Shown here one piece after another: positions 1 through 7,461 of a DNA stretch of 64,000 nt (position 1 is its first letter; each line of letters opens with the position of its first letter). This DNA is from Sphingopyxis sp. GW247-27LB. GTDB taxonomy: Bacteria; Pseudomonadota; Alphaproteobacteria; Sphingomonadales; Sphingomonadaceae. The notes beneath the pieces are model-generated. The model had not been told where the DNA came from. It did no database searches and was given only the letters and a program-made list of their open reading frames with translations. The stretch is taken from assembly GCF_002277025.1 (NCBI RefSeq), contig NZ_NIWD01000008.1:463514-527513 (forward strand), in the 5' to 3' direction. The translations under genes were made by a program, and so were the position numbers.

Positions 1-1
1 G

Positions 2-625
2 ATACTCGACACCGCCGAGCATCTGTTTTCGAAGCACGGATTCTACGGCGTGACGCTGAAGGACGTCGCCAAGCAGGTCGGCGTCCACCACACGCTGCTC
101 AACTATTATTTCGACGACAAGAAGACCCTGTTCGATGCGGTGTTCGCGCGGCGCGCGGTCGTCACGATCGAAAAGCGGATGAAGGCGCTCGACGACTATG
201 ATCGCTCCGCGAAGGGAAAGCCCACGGTCGAAGGCGCGCTCCACGCCTTCCTCGATACCGACCTCGATCTCTATATCCAGGGCGGCGAGGGCTGGAAGAA
301 TTACGGCGCGTTCGGCGCGCAGGCGTCGAACAGCCCCGAGGGCGCCGAATTCATGGACAAATATTTCGACCCCGTCGTGCTGCGGCTGATCGAGATATTG
401 AAGAAGGCGCTGCCCGACGCCGACGAGGCCGACATCTTCTGGGGCTATCATTTCGTCACCGGCGCGCTGATGCTGACGCTGGCGCGCACCGGGCGCATCG
501 ACAAATTGTCGCACGGCCTCTGCCGGTCGGACGATTATGCCGCGGTCAAGGTGCGGATGGCGCGCTTCATGGCGGCGGGTTTCCGCGACATCTGCGAACA
601 GCGACGGAGCGAAGGGCAGGGCTGA
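2..625 (+). CDS. TetR/AcrR family transcriptional regulator (5' end outside window)
   Basis: The reading frame is open from the first bases of the window, so the true start lies upstream; a GTG at 50 is internal to the helix-turn-helix domain and is not the start. The N-terminal part shows the TetR DNA-binding pattern: an LFSKHGFYGVTLKDVAKQVG helix pair, then the recognition helix ending in LLNYYFDDKK. The rest is an all-helical ligand-binding domain of about 150 residues with no assignable ligand. It ends 100 bases before the dehydrogenase gene. The palindromes at 678-696 and 4700-4718 are its most likely operators. TetR proteins usually repress until an effector binds; that this one controls the neighbouring catabolic genes is inferred from position and operator sharing. 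Confidence 0.85.
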   Translation: MLDTAEHLFSKHGFYGVTLKDVAKQVGVHHTLLNYYFDDKKTLFDAVFARRAVVTIEKRMKALDDYDRSAKGKPTVEGALHAFLDTDLDLYIQGGEGWKNYGAFGAQASNSPEGAEFMDKYFDPVVLRLIEILKKALPDADEADIFWGYHFVTGALMLTLARTGRIDKLSHGLCRSDDYAAVKVRMARFMAAGFRDICEQRRSEGQG

Positions 626-677
626 GGCTCGCGGCGGGCCGGAGCTCCGATGCCGGCCCTTTCGTCGCGAGAATATT

Positions 678-696
678 ATTCACTCACAAGTGAGTT
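678..696. promoter_or_regulatory. Putative TetR operator, copy 1
   Basis: ATTCACT, five bases, GTGAGTT. The inner symmetry is ATTCAC-N6-GTGAGT with one mismatch between arms. It lies in an A/T-rich patch 30 bases upstream of the dehydrogenase start. The same arms with the same spacing recur at 4700-4718 in front of the other genes of the cluster. The TetR gene ending at 625 is the obvious candidate binder (inference). Confidence 0.6.
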
Positions 697-726
697 ATTG
701 TTATGTTGAGCGAGGGAGAGACGGGA

Positions 727-1620
727 ATGGATTTGGCGGGACGGGTCGCGATCGTCACCGGGGCCGGCGGAGGGCTCGGCCGCGCGCACGCGCTGATGCT
801 CGCGCGCCACGGCGCGCGCGTCGTGGTCAACGATCAGCGGAGCGAGGCGGCCGAACGCGTCGCCGCCGAGATCGGCGCGGCGGGCGGCGAAGCGCTTGCG
901 GCGCCCGCCTCGGTCACCGACGAGGCCGAGGTCGCGGCGATGGTTCATGCCGCGACCATGGCGTGGGGCGGGGTCGACATTCTCGTGAACAACGCCGGCA
1001 TTCTGCGCGACCGGAGCTTCGCGAAAATGGACCTCGCGGACTTCCGCCTCGTCGTCGAGGTGCATCTGATGGGCGCCGTCCTCTGTTCGAAGGCGGTGTG
1101 GGACCAGATGCGCGCGCGGCGCTACGGCCGCATCGTGATGACGACCTCCTCGTCGGGGCTCTACGGCAATTTCGGGCAGGCCAATTACGGCGCGGCGAAG
1201 ATGGCGCTCGTCGGGCTGATGCAGACGCTCGCGCTCGAGGGCGAGAAATATGGCGTCCGGGTCAATTGCCTCGCGCCCACCGCGGCGACCGCGATGACCG
1301 ACGGCGTGCTCGCCCCCGACGCGCTGGCCCGGCTGGCGCCCGAGGCGGTAAGCCCCGGCCTGCTCGCGCTGGTCGGCGAGGATGCGCCGACGCGCGCGAT
1401 CCTCTGCGCCGGCGCCGGGCATTTCGCGGCGGCGAACATCACCTTGACCGAAGGCGCCTATGTCGGGCGCGCCGCCGACGCCGGCGCGCGCGTCGCGGCC
1501 GAGTGGGAGCGGGTGACCGACCGCCGCGGCGAGATCGTCCCCGCCTATGGCTTTACGCAGGCCGAACGCGAACTGGCTAGCGCGGGCTTCACCGCGCCGA
1601 CGATGGCGACCGCACGCTGA
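727..1620 (+). CDS. SDR family NAD(P)-dependent dehydrogenase (3-hydroxyacyl-CoA / 17-beta-HSD4 type)
   Basis: A short-chain dehydrogenase of 297 residues. It has the Rossmann motif TGAGGGLGRAHA near the N-terminus, the NNAG motif (VDILVNNAGILRD), and the catalytic Ser plus YxxxK in SSSGLYGNFGQANYGAAK. The pattern, including LRDRSF and the AxTAMT stretch, is closest to the (R)-3-hydroxyacyl-CoA dehydrogenase domain of multifunctional enzyme 2; the substrate itself cannot be read. I start at ATG 727, preceded by GAGGGAGAG, rather than ATG 703, which lies in the leader. The MFS gene follows after 69 bases with its own ribosome site, so the two probably share a transcript from the operator at 678-696. 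Confidence 0.85.
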   Translation: MDLAGRVAIVTGAGGGLGRAHALMLARHGARVVVNDQRSEAAERVAAEIGAAGGEALAAPASVTDEAEVAAMVHAATMAWGGVDILVNNAGILRDRSFAKMDLADFRLVVEVHLMGAVLCSKAVWDQMRARRYGRIVMTTSSSGLYGNFGQANYGAAKMALVGLMQTLALEGEKYGVRVNCLAPTAATAMTDGVLAPDALARLAPEAVSPGLLALVGEDAPTRAILCAGAGHFAAANITLTEGAYVGRAADAGARVAAEWERVTDRRGEIVPAYGFTQAERELASAGFTAPTMATAR

Positions 1621-1689
1621 GATTCCCCGGGAGCGGGACGGACGGGCCGGTGAAGAGCCCGCCGCCGCCGGGACAAAAGGGAGAAGGAT

Positions 1690-3354
1690 ATGGCAACCGA
1701 CAGCGAAGCCGCGCCCGCCGAAGGCAAGCGCCAGAACGAGACGCTCGTCATCACCGCCTCGTCGCTGGGGACGGTGTTCGAATGGTATGATTTCTACCTC
1801 TACGGGCTGCTCGCCAGCGCCCTGTCGCATCATTTCTTCTCGGGCGTGAACGAGACGACAGGGTTCATCCTCGCGCTGATGGCCTTTGCCGCGGGCTTCG
1901 CCGTGAGGCCGTTCGGCGCGCTCGTCTTCGGGCGCGTTGGCGACATCGTCGGGCGCAAGAACACCTTCCTCGTCACCATGGCGATCATGGGGCTTTCGAC
2001 CTTCGCGGTCGGTTTCCTGCCCGGCTACGACACGATCGGGGTCGCGGCGCCGATCATCCTGATGCTGCTGCGGCTGCTCCAGGGGCTCGCCATCGGCGGC
2101 GAATACGGCGGCGCGGCGGTCTATATCGCCGAACATGCTCCACCCGGAAAGCGCGGCTTCTATACCAGCTTCATCCAGACGACCGCGATGATCGGGCTGA
2201 TCCTCGCCTCGACCTTCGTCGTGTCGCTGCGCCTGTTCATGGACGAAGCGACGTTCAACGACTGGGGCTGGCGGCTTCCCTTCATCTTCTCGATCGTCCT
2301 GCTCTCGGTCGCGCTGTGGATCCGCCTCCAACTCGAGGAAAGTCCGGTCTTCCAGCGGATGAAGGCTGCGGGCGCCACGTCGAAGGCGCCGCTCAAGGAA
2401 GCCTTCGGCGAGTGGAAGAATCTGAAGATCGTGCTCCTAGCGCTGTTCGGGGCGGTCGCGGGGCAGGCGGTGATCGGTTTCGCCGCGCACCTCTATCCGC
2501 TCTTCTATCTCGAGCGGATCGCGCGGGTCGACGGAGCGACCGCGAACTTCCTCGTCGCCGCGGCGCTGACGATCATCATCCCGAGCTTCGTCTTCTTCGG
2601 CTGGCTCAGCGACCGGATCGGCCGCAAGCCGATCATGATGACCGCCTGCGTGATCGCGGTCTTCGTCTATTTCCCGCTCTACAAGGCGCTCGTCGTCGCG
2701 GCGAACCCGGCGATGGCGGCGGCGGTCGAACGCGCGCCGGTGACCGTCGTCGCGCACGCCGGCGAATGTTCGTTCCAGTTCGACCCCGTCGGCCGGAACA
2801 GCTTCGACACGACGCGCTGCGATATCGCCAAATCCTATCTCGCGAAGAACGGGATCAACTACGCCAATGTCGAGGCGCCCGCCGGTGCGGCGGCGTCGGT
2901 GCGCGTCGGCGAACGGGTGATCGCGGTTCCCGATCCGGCGGGGCTGGGCAAGGAGGCGCGCGCCGCGGCCGTCTCCTCGTTCGGGGCCGAGGCCAAGGCC
3001 GCGCTCGATGCCGCAGGCTATCCCGACAAGGCCGACCCGGCGCAGGTGAACAAGGGCAGGGTGATCCTGATCCTCTGCACCTTCGGCCTATTGGCGACGA
3101 TGGTCTACGGCCCCCTCGCGGCGCTGCTCGTCGAGCTGTTTCCCGCGCGCATCCGCTACAGCTCGCTGTCGCTGCCCTATCATATCGGCAACGGCTGGAT
3201 CGGGGGCTTCATGCCGACCATCGGCTTCGCGATGGTCGCGGCGACGGGGAATATCTATCAGGGGCTCTGGTATGCGGTGGTGATCGCCGCGGTCACCGCG
3301 GTGGTCGGCATCCTGTTCCTGCCCGAAACCTACAAGCGCGACATCGAGGCATGA
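1690..3354 (+). CDS. MFS transporter, metabolite:H+ symporter (MHS) type, with large periplasmic insertion
   Basis: Inner-membrane transporter of 554 residues. The opening SLGTVFEWYDFYLYG, the FGRVGDIVGRKN loop after TM2 and the LLRLLQGLAIGGEYGGAAVY segment are diagnostic of the metabolite:H+ symporter branch (ShiA, ProP, KgtP relatives). Twelve membrane segments can be traced. Family members are usually about 430-450 residues. The excess is one soluble insertion, about residues 337-455, between TM9 and TM10, which by MFS topology is periplasmic; it carries two cysteines. The start follows GAGAAGG. It probably imports the compound processed by the neighbouring esterase and dehydrogenase (inference). 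It converges on the M28-like gene with 18 bases between stops. Confidence 0.88.
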   Translation: MATDSEAAPAEGKRQNETLVITASSLGTVFEWYDFYLYGLLASALSHHFFSGVNETTGFILALMAFAAGFAVRPFGALVFGRVGDIVGRKNTFLVTMAIMGLSTFAVGFLPGYDTIGVAAPIILMLLRLLQGLAIGGEYGGAAVYIAEHAPPGKRGFYTSFIQTTAMIGLILASTFVVSLRLFMDEATFNDWGWRLPFIFSIVLLSVALWIRLQLEESPVFQRMKAAGATSKAPLKEAFGEWKNLKIVLLALFGAVAGQAVIGFAAHLYPLFYLERIARVDGATANFLVAAALTIIIPSFVFFGWLSDRIGRKPIMMTACVIAVFVYFPLYKALVVAANPAMAAAVERAPVTVVAHAGECSFQFDPVGRNSFDTTRCDIAKSYLAKNGINYANVEAPAGAAASVRVGERVIAVPDPAGLGKEARAAAVSSFGAEAKAALDAAGYPDKADPAQVNKGRVILILCTFGLLATMVYGPLAALLVELFPARIRYSSLSLPYHIGNGWIGGFMPTIGFAMVAATGNIYQGLWYAVVIAAVTAVVGILFLPETYKRDIEA

Positions 3355-3372
3355 GCGAGGGCAAATGATCGT

Positions 3373-4689
3373 CTAGGCGGAGGCCACCGCCGTCAGGAGC
3401 CGGCGGAAGGCGGCGATCGCCGCCGCGACCGGCTCGGGCGGGACGCAGCGCGCGTCGTCGCCTTCGACATGGTGGAAGCGGTGGACGCCGAACAGTCCCG
3501 CCACCGACGGATAGCCCGCCTTGATGATCGCCGTGAGTTCGCCCGCCGAAATGCGGTCGCTCGGATAGGGCGCCTCGAAGCCGACGAGTCCCGCGAACAG
3601 GCGCCGCGCGGCCGGAAGCAGGGGCGGGCTGACGACGAGGTAGCGCTGCGAATCGGTGCCGGGCAGGGGGGCGAGGCCGAACAGCCCCTCGTGCCAGTCG
3701 CGCGCCGCGAAATTGGCGCCGAGGTGGAGCCAGAAATGCGTCTCGGCGGGTTTCGGCGCGACGGCCTTGAGCGATTCCTCGGCGCCCAGATTTTCATATT
3801 CATGGCCGCTGTTGCAAAGGAAGGCGAGGTCGTGATCGGGGAGCGCTCCGGGCGCCCAGCGCGCGAGATCGAGCCAGGCGGCGATCCCGCCGCCACGCTC
3901 GCCGCCGCACGACGTCCAGCCCGAACGCGGCGTGGAGACGGTGATCCAGCGGCCCTTGCCGCGATCGAGGCGGCCGATGACGTTGAAGGCGGGACGGCGC
4001 CCGCCTTGCCCGCCGAGCGTGACGGTCGCCGGCGCGTGCGCCATCGCCGCAGCGAGGAAGGGCGTGGCGTCGGCGGGGGCGAGCAGCCCGACCGGCCCCG
4101 CGAACATCGGTTCGCGCCCGTCGGCGTTGAGCGCGATGACCCGTCCCGTCGGGCCGTTGGTCACCACCACCGCAGCCCGCGCGCCTGCCGAAAAGGCCGC
4201 GTCGATGGGGCCGCGGATCGGCTTGGCGAGCGCCGACGACCAGCGGCCGTAGGGAAGGTCGACGAGCGCGATCGCGCCCTCGAGCGGCGCGTCGGCCCGC
4301 CCCGCGCCATCGACGCGCACGAGCGGGCCGGAGACGCCGCCGGCGGGGGTCGGCACGACGATCGGCTGCGGCCACAGCGCGGCGCGCGCGTCGCCCGCGG
4401 CGATCGCGCAGTCGCCGGGCGCGAACCACGGCACCGAAATGGCCGGCTTGTCGACCGCGAATCCCGCGCGTTCGAGTTCGCTGGCGAGCCAGCGGCCGCA
4501 GGCGGTGTCGCCGTCACCGCCCGACTGCTTGTTGCCGAAGCCCAGATAGCGGTCGAGATCGCGGGCCACCGCGGCGGCTGTTTCGGCGCCTTCCGCATGT
4601 GCCGCGGCCGCAAGCGGCAGCGCCGCGCTCCCCGCCAGAAAGCCGCGCCGCGTCGGTTCGCTCGTGCCCAAGTTCCGCCTCCCGCTCAT
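3373..4689 (-). CDS. Tat-exported M28 peptidase-like protein, zinc ligands apparently lost
   Basis: A 438-residue protein. It begins with a twin-arginine signal (TRRGFLAGSAALPLAAAAHA), so it is exported folded. A PA-like inserted region (about 100-230) precedes a segment that aligns with the M28 metallopeptidase core: NVIGRLDRGKGRWITVST, GGGIAAWLDLARW, DLAFLCNSGHEYENLGAEES, and a C-terminal HRFHHVEGDDARC. Where active M28 enzymes carry the ligands HxD, DDN and EE, this protein has PRS, ERG and HE; only the last histidine seems kept. It is either a dead peptidase retained for binding or an enzyme with another chemistry. It is divergent from the esterase across the operator at 4700-4718, so it probably belongs to the same regulon. 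Confidence 0.6.
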   Translation of the reverse strand: MSGRRNLGTSEPTRRGFLAGSAALPLAAAAHAEGAETAAAVARDLDRYLGFGNKQSGGDGDTACGRWLASELERAGFAVDKPAISVPWFAPGDCAIAAGDARAALWPQPIVVPTPAGGVSGPLVRVDGAGRADAPLEGAIALVDLPYGRWSSALAKPIRGPIDAAFSAGARAAVVVTNGPTGRVIALNADGREPMFAGPVGLLAPADATPFLAAAMAHAPATVTLGGQGGRRPAFNVIGRLDRGKGRWITVSTPRSGWTSCGGERGGGIAAWLDLARWAPGALPDHDLAFLCNSGHEYENLGAEESLKAVAPKPAETHFWLHLGANFAARDWHEGLFGLAPLPGTDSQRYLVVSPPLLPAARRLFAGLVGFEAPYPSDRISAGELTAIIKAGYPSVAGLFGVHRFHHVEGDDARCVPPEPVAAAIAAFRRLLTAVASA

Positions 4690-4699
4690 CTTGCTTGAT

Positions 4700-4718
4700 A
4701 TTCACTAGCGCGTGAGTT
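4700..4718. promoter_or_regulatory. Putative TetR operator, copy 2
   Basis: ATTCACT, five bases, GTGAGTT: both arms and the spacing are identical to the site at 678-696. It lies in the 78-base divergent region, 11 bases from the start codon of the M28-like gene and about 50 bases before the carboxylesterase ATG. Bound protein could therefore shut both directions. Confidence 0.6.
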
Positions 4719-4767
4719 TAGGTCTTGCCGATGGCGCTGACAACCGCGCCGCGGCGGGAGAGACGAT

Positions 4768-6408
4768 ATGATGCGCATCGGCGCCTGGCTATGGGTCATG
4801 CTGATCGCTCTCGCGGCCGCGCCGCCGGCTGCTGCTGCGGATCGGCCGCAAGCGCGCGTCGCTGAGGGCCGGCTCGCGGGCGAATGGCAGGACGGCCTTC
4901 GCGTCTTTCGCGGCATCCCCTATGCGGCGCCCCCGGTCGGCGGGCGCCGCTGGCGCCCGCCCGCGGCGCCCGCGGCGTGGCGGGGCATGCGCGAGGCGGC
5001 GACCTTCGGCGCGGCGTGCGTCCAGCCCGCCTATCCTGCTGACAGCGTCTATTTCGAACCGCCGATGCCGATGAGCGAGGATTGCCTGACGCTCAACATC
5101 TGGGCACCGGCAAAGGCGAGGAAGGCGCCGGTGATCGTCTGGATCCACGGCGGCGCGCTGCTCCGGGGCTCGAGCGCGGGCCCGCTCTACGACGGCGGCG
5201 AATATGCGAAGCGCGGCATCGTCTTCGTCTCGATCAACTACCGGCTCGGCGTCCTCGGCTGGCTCGCGTATCCGGCGCTCAGCGCCGAATCGCCCGAGGG
5301 AGTGTCGGGTAATTACGGACTGCTAGACCAGGTCGCGGCGCTCGGATGGGTGAAGCGCAACATCGCGGCGTTCGGCGGCGACGCCACCAATGTCACGATC
5401 ATGGGCGAATCGGCGGGCGCGCTCAGCGTCGCCTATTTGCTCGGTGTTCCGAGGGCGCGCGGGCTGTTCGCGAAGGCGATCGCCGAAAGCCCCAATATGC
5501 GCGCGGTGCCGCGGCTGCGCGAAGCGGCCTTTGGGCTTCCCGCCGCCGAGGCGACCGGATCGGCGCTCGCCGGCGCGGTCGGCGCGAAGGACCTGGCGGC
5601 GCTTCGCGCGGTCGATGCGGAGCGGCTCGTTCAGGCGGCGCTCGCCGCGCGCTTCGCGCCGCAGCCGACGGTCGACGGCGCGGTGCTGCCCGCCCAGCTC
5701 GTCGACATCCTCGACCGCGGCGAACAGGCGCGGGTGCCGCTGCTCGCGGGCTTCAACAGCGGCGAGGTGCGATCGCAGCGCGCGCTGGTGCCGAAGGCGC
5801 CCGCCGACGCCGCGACCTATGAAGCGGGGATCAGGCAGCGCTACGGCGACCTCGCGCCGGCCTGGCTGCGCCTCTATCCTGCGACCGATGGGGACGAGAG
5901 CCTCATCGCGGCGACGCGCGACGCCGTCTATGGATGGGCGAGCGAGCGGCTGGTGCGCGCGCAGGCGGCGACGGGATTGCCCGCCTATCTCTATCTGTTC
6001 GACCATTGCTATGCGGCGGCGCAGGCGCGCGATCTTTGCGCCTTCCATGCGAGCGAACTGCCCTTCGTCTTCGGCCGTGCCGACGCCGGTTTGCCGCCGA
6101 ACTGGCCCGTGCCGGCGGACGCGACCGACCGGGCGCTCGCGGGGGCGATGATCGATTATTGGGCGGGCTTCGCGCGGAGCGGAGCGCCGGCCGCGGCCGG
6201 ATCGCCGAACTGGCCCGCCTATGGGGGCGCCGAGGCCTATATGCGCTTTGGCGCGCGGCCCGTCGCCGGCCGCGACCCGCTGCCCGGCATGTTCGAGCTG
6301 CAGGAAGCGGTGATGCGGCGGCGCCGTGCCGCCGGCGAGCAATGGTTCCTCAATCTCGGCCCCGCGGCGCCGCCGCTCGCTCCGCCCGCGACCGGAGCCC
6401 GGCCCTAG
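4768..6408 (+). CDS. Exported type-B carboxylesterase
   Basis: An alpha/beta-hydrolase of the carboxylesterase type B family, 546 residues, normal for the family. Residues 1-23 form a Sec signal peptide ending AAPPAAAA. The family signature FRGIPYAAPPVGGRRWRPP follows, then EDCLTLNIWAP. The nucleophile elbow GESAG holds Ser215. The acidic member is probably Glu333 (FNSGEVRSQ) and the histidine is His427 in FHASELPFVFG, so the triad is complete. It would hydrolyse an ester in the periplasm, releasing products for the MFS transporter and dehydrogenase next door (inference). I choose the ATG at 4768, after GGGAGA. Confidence 0.88.
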   Translation: MMRIGAWLWVMLIALAAAPPAAAADRPQARVAEGRLAGEWQDGLRVFRGIPYAAPPVGGRRWRPPAAPAAWRGMREAATFGAACVQPAYPADSVYFEPPMPMSEDCLTLNIWAPAKARKAPVIVWIHGGALLRGSSAGPLYDGGEYAKRGIVFVSINYRLGVLGWLAYPALSAESPEGVSGNYGLLDQVAALGWVKRNIAAFGGDATNVTIMGESAGALSVAYLLGVPRARGLFAKAIAESPNMRAVPRLREAAFGLPAAEATGSALAGAVGAKDLAALRAVDAERLVQAALAARFAPQPTVDGAVLPAQLVDILDRGEQARVPLLAGFNSGEVRSQRALVPKAPADAATYEAGIRQRYGDLAPAWLRLYPATDGDESLIAATRDAVYGWASERLVRAQAATGLPAYLYLFDHCYAAAQARDLCAFHASELPFVFGRADAGLPPNWPVPADATDRALAGAMIDYWAGFARSGAPAAAGSPNWPAYGGAEAYMRFGARPVAGRDPLPGMFELQEAVMRRRRAAGEQWFLNLGPAAPPLAPPATGARP

Positions 6409-6430
6409 ACAAACGGCGCGCCTGCACATA

Positions 6431-6446
6431 TATACCGGACGTTATG
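6431..6446. promoter_or_regulatory. Putative efflux-regulator operator, copy 1
   Basis: TATACCG-GA-CGTTATG, matching TATACCG-N2-CGGTATA fully in the left arm and imperfectly in the right. It overlaps the start codon of the TetR gene at 6444, as expected for an autoregulatory site. Related sites lie at 7065-7080 and 7112-7127. Confidence 0.5.
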
Positions 6447-7055
6447 GAAGTCGAAGCTCCTCCTGCTCCCAAGGGCCGCCCGCGCGAATTCTGCGTCGAC
6501 GCCGCGCTCGCGGCGGCGCTGCGCGTCTTCTGGAGCAAGGGTTATGAGGGCGCCTCGATGGCCGACCTCACCGAGGCGATGGGGATCACCAAGCCGAGCC
6601 TCTACGCTGCCTTCGGCAACAAGGAGGCGCTCTTCAGCAAGGCGCTCGACCTCTACGAACGCGAAAAGCTCGACTATATGCGCGAGGCGCTCGAAGCGCC
6701 GACCGCGCGCGGGGTCGCCGAGCGGCTGATGCGCGGCGCGCTCGAAATGCAGACCTGCCCCGACAATCCGCACGGCTGCCTCGGCGTCATCAGTTCGGTC
6801 GCGTGCGGGTCGGAGGCCGAGGGCATCCGCGAAGCGGTGCTCGAACGCAGCGCCGCGGCGAAGCGCGCGATGCTCGACCGTTTCGCGCGTGCGAAGGAGG
6901 AGGGCGATCTGCCGGGCGACGTCGACCCCGAAGGCCTCGCCGCGCTGCTGACCGCGATCAACCAGGGGCTCGCCGTCCAGGCGGGCGCGGGCGCGACGCG
7001 CGCCGAGCTCGAACGGCTGGTCGAGACCAGTCTAAAGCTGTGGCCGGGGCGCTGA
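6444..7055 (+). CDS. TetR/AcrR family regulator of the adjacent RND efflux operon
   Basis: A 203-residue TetR protein. Its N-terminus is GRPREFCVDAALAAALRVFWSKGYEGASMADLTEAMGITKPSLYAAFGNKEALF, a typical TetR helix-turn-helix. Its C-terminal domain carries CPDNPHGCLGVIS, the sequence style of the TetR_C_6/AcrR group. The open frame extends far upstream inside the esterase gene, but ATG 6444 gives the standard domain start. It is co-oriented with the three efflux genes 400 bases downstream. Operator-like palindromes overlap its own start and flank the efflux promoter, so it most likely represses both itself and the pump until a pump substrate binds (inference). Confidence 0.85.
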   Translation: MEVEAPPAPKGRPREFCVDAALAAALRVFWSKGYEGASMADLTEAMGITKPSLYAAFGNKEALFSKALDLYEREKLDYMREALEAPTARGVAERLMRGALEMQTCPDNPHGCLGVISSVACGSEAEGIREAVLERSAAAKRAMLDRFARAKEEGDLPGDVDPEGLAALLTAINQGLAVQAGAGATRAELERLVETSLKLWPGR

Positions 7056-7064
7056 CAGAAAATT

Positions 7065-7080
7065 TTTACCGCCCGGTATA
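7065..7080. promoter_or_regulatory. Putative efflux-regulator operator, copy 2
   Basis: TTTACCG-CC-CGGTATA; the core TACCG-CC-CGGTA at 7067-7078 is perfectly symmetric. It sits just upstream of the -35 element of the efflux promoter and ten bases after the TetR stop codon. Confidence 0.6.
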
Positions 7081-7088
7081 GAATGGTC

Positions 7089-7117
7089 TTGACGCGGCGC
7101 ATATATACTTATATACC
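7089..7117 (+). promoter_or_regulatory. Putative sigma-70 promoter of the RND efflux operon
   Basis: TTGACG at 7089-7094 and TATACC at 7112-7117, separated by 17 bases. The -10 hexamer lies inside operator copy 3, and operator copy 2 abuts the -35. This arrangement suits repression by occlusion. The resulting 5' leader would be about 340 bases. Confidence 0.5.
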
Positions 7118-7127
7118 GCTTAGTACA
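7112..7127. promoter_or_regulatory. Putative efflux-regulator operator, copy 3
   Basis: TATACCG-CT-TAGTACA: the left arm is identical to copy 1 and the right arm is degenerate. It overlaps the proposed -10 element of the efflux promoter. Confidence 0.45.
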
Positions 7128-7188
7128 TAAGACATTCCCCTCTCTCCCCGATCGGCGTCCGCTTTGCGTTTGCCGAAGGAGTGCCGCC

Positions 7189-7260
7189 ATGCCCAAACGA
7201 CACAGATATCTCCCCCCGGCCGGCCGCCGCATGTCCCCTCTGCGGCGGCCGCGCCCCTGA
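7189..7260 (+). CDS. Possible leader peptide (23 codons) upstream of the efflux operon
   Basis: A short ORF, ATG 7189 to TGA 7258, starting MPKRHRYLPP and rich in arginine and proline. It has a strong Shine-Dalgarno sequence (GAAGGAG, 7175-7181) seven bases before the ATG, better than that of the adaptor gene itself. A 10-bp stem (7221-7230 with 7242-7251) lies inside it, so translating ribosomes would disrupt the stem. Basic and proline-rich leaders can stall ribosomes, and some antibiotic-resistance genes use this for control; that role here is an inference. No homologue is known to me, and chance cannot be excluded in G+C-rich DNA. Confidence 0.4.
   Translation: MPKRHRYLPPAGRRMSPLRRPRP
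7221..7251 (+). other. Stem-loop inside the efflux leader ORF
   Basis: A 10-bp G/C-only stem (7221-7230 pairing with 7242-7251) with an 11-base loop. There is no U-tract after it, so it is not an intrinsic terminator. It lies within the 23-codon leader ORF. Confidence 0.5.
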
Positions 7261-7282
7261 CCGCGCCGCTCCGGCGTTTTCG

Positions 7283-7304
7283 ATAACAGACCAATAACAG
7301 ACCA
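7283..7304 (+). repeat. 11-bp tandem repeat, two copies
   Basis: ATAACAGACCA occurs twice head to tail (7283-7293 and 7294-7304) in the leader of the efflux operon, in an unusually A-rich patch. No function is assignable. It could be a binding site for a protein or for an anti-Shine-Dalgarno-independent ribosome standby site. Confidence 0.7.
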
Positions 7305-7461
7305 GATACCCGCGCCGCGCGCGCGGGCGCTCCCAGGGAGGGCGGCTCCGGCCGCTCTCTGACGACCCTTTCGTGACTCCCTAGGGCCGGCGGCCATGCT
7401 TCCGGCGCCGGCCCCCTTTTGCGCTCCGCGCGCAGCGACCGACCAGAGAAAAGGCCCAGCC

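Noticed and set aside
727-6408. Fumonisin-type degradation cluster (Sphingopyxis MTA144-like)
   Set aside because: A type-B esterase, MFS transporter and dehydrogenase are shared features, but no aminotransferase or receptor gene is present here. The similarity is at family level only.
5934-6443. In-frame extension of the second TetR gene into the esterase gene
   Set aside because: The extra residues are arginine-rich shadow sequence of the esterase frame. The TetR domain begins normally at ATG 6444, so the extension is not translated as part of it.
7221-7251. Stem-loop in the efflux leader as an intrinsic terminator
   Set aside because: There is no run of U after the stem, and it lies within an ORF. 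It is kept as a possible folding element only.
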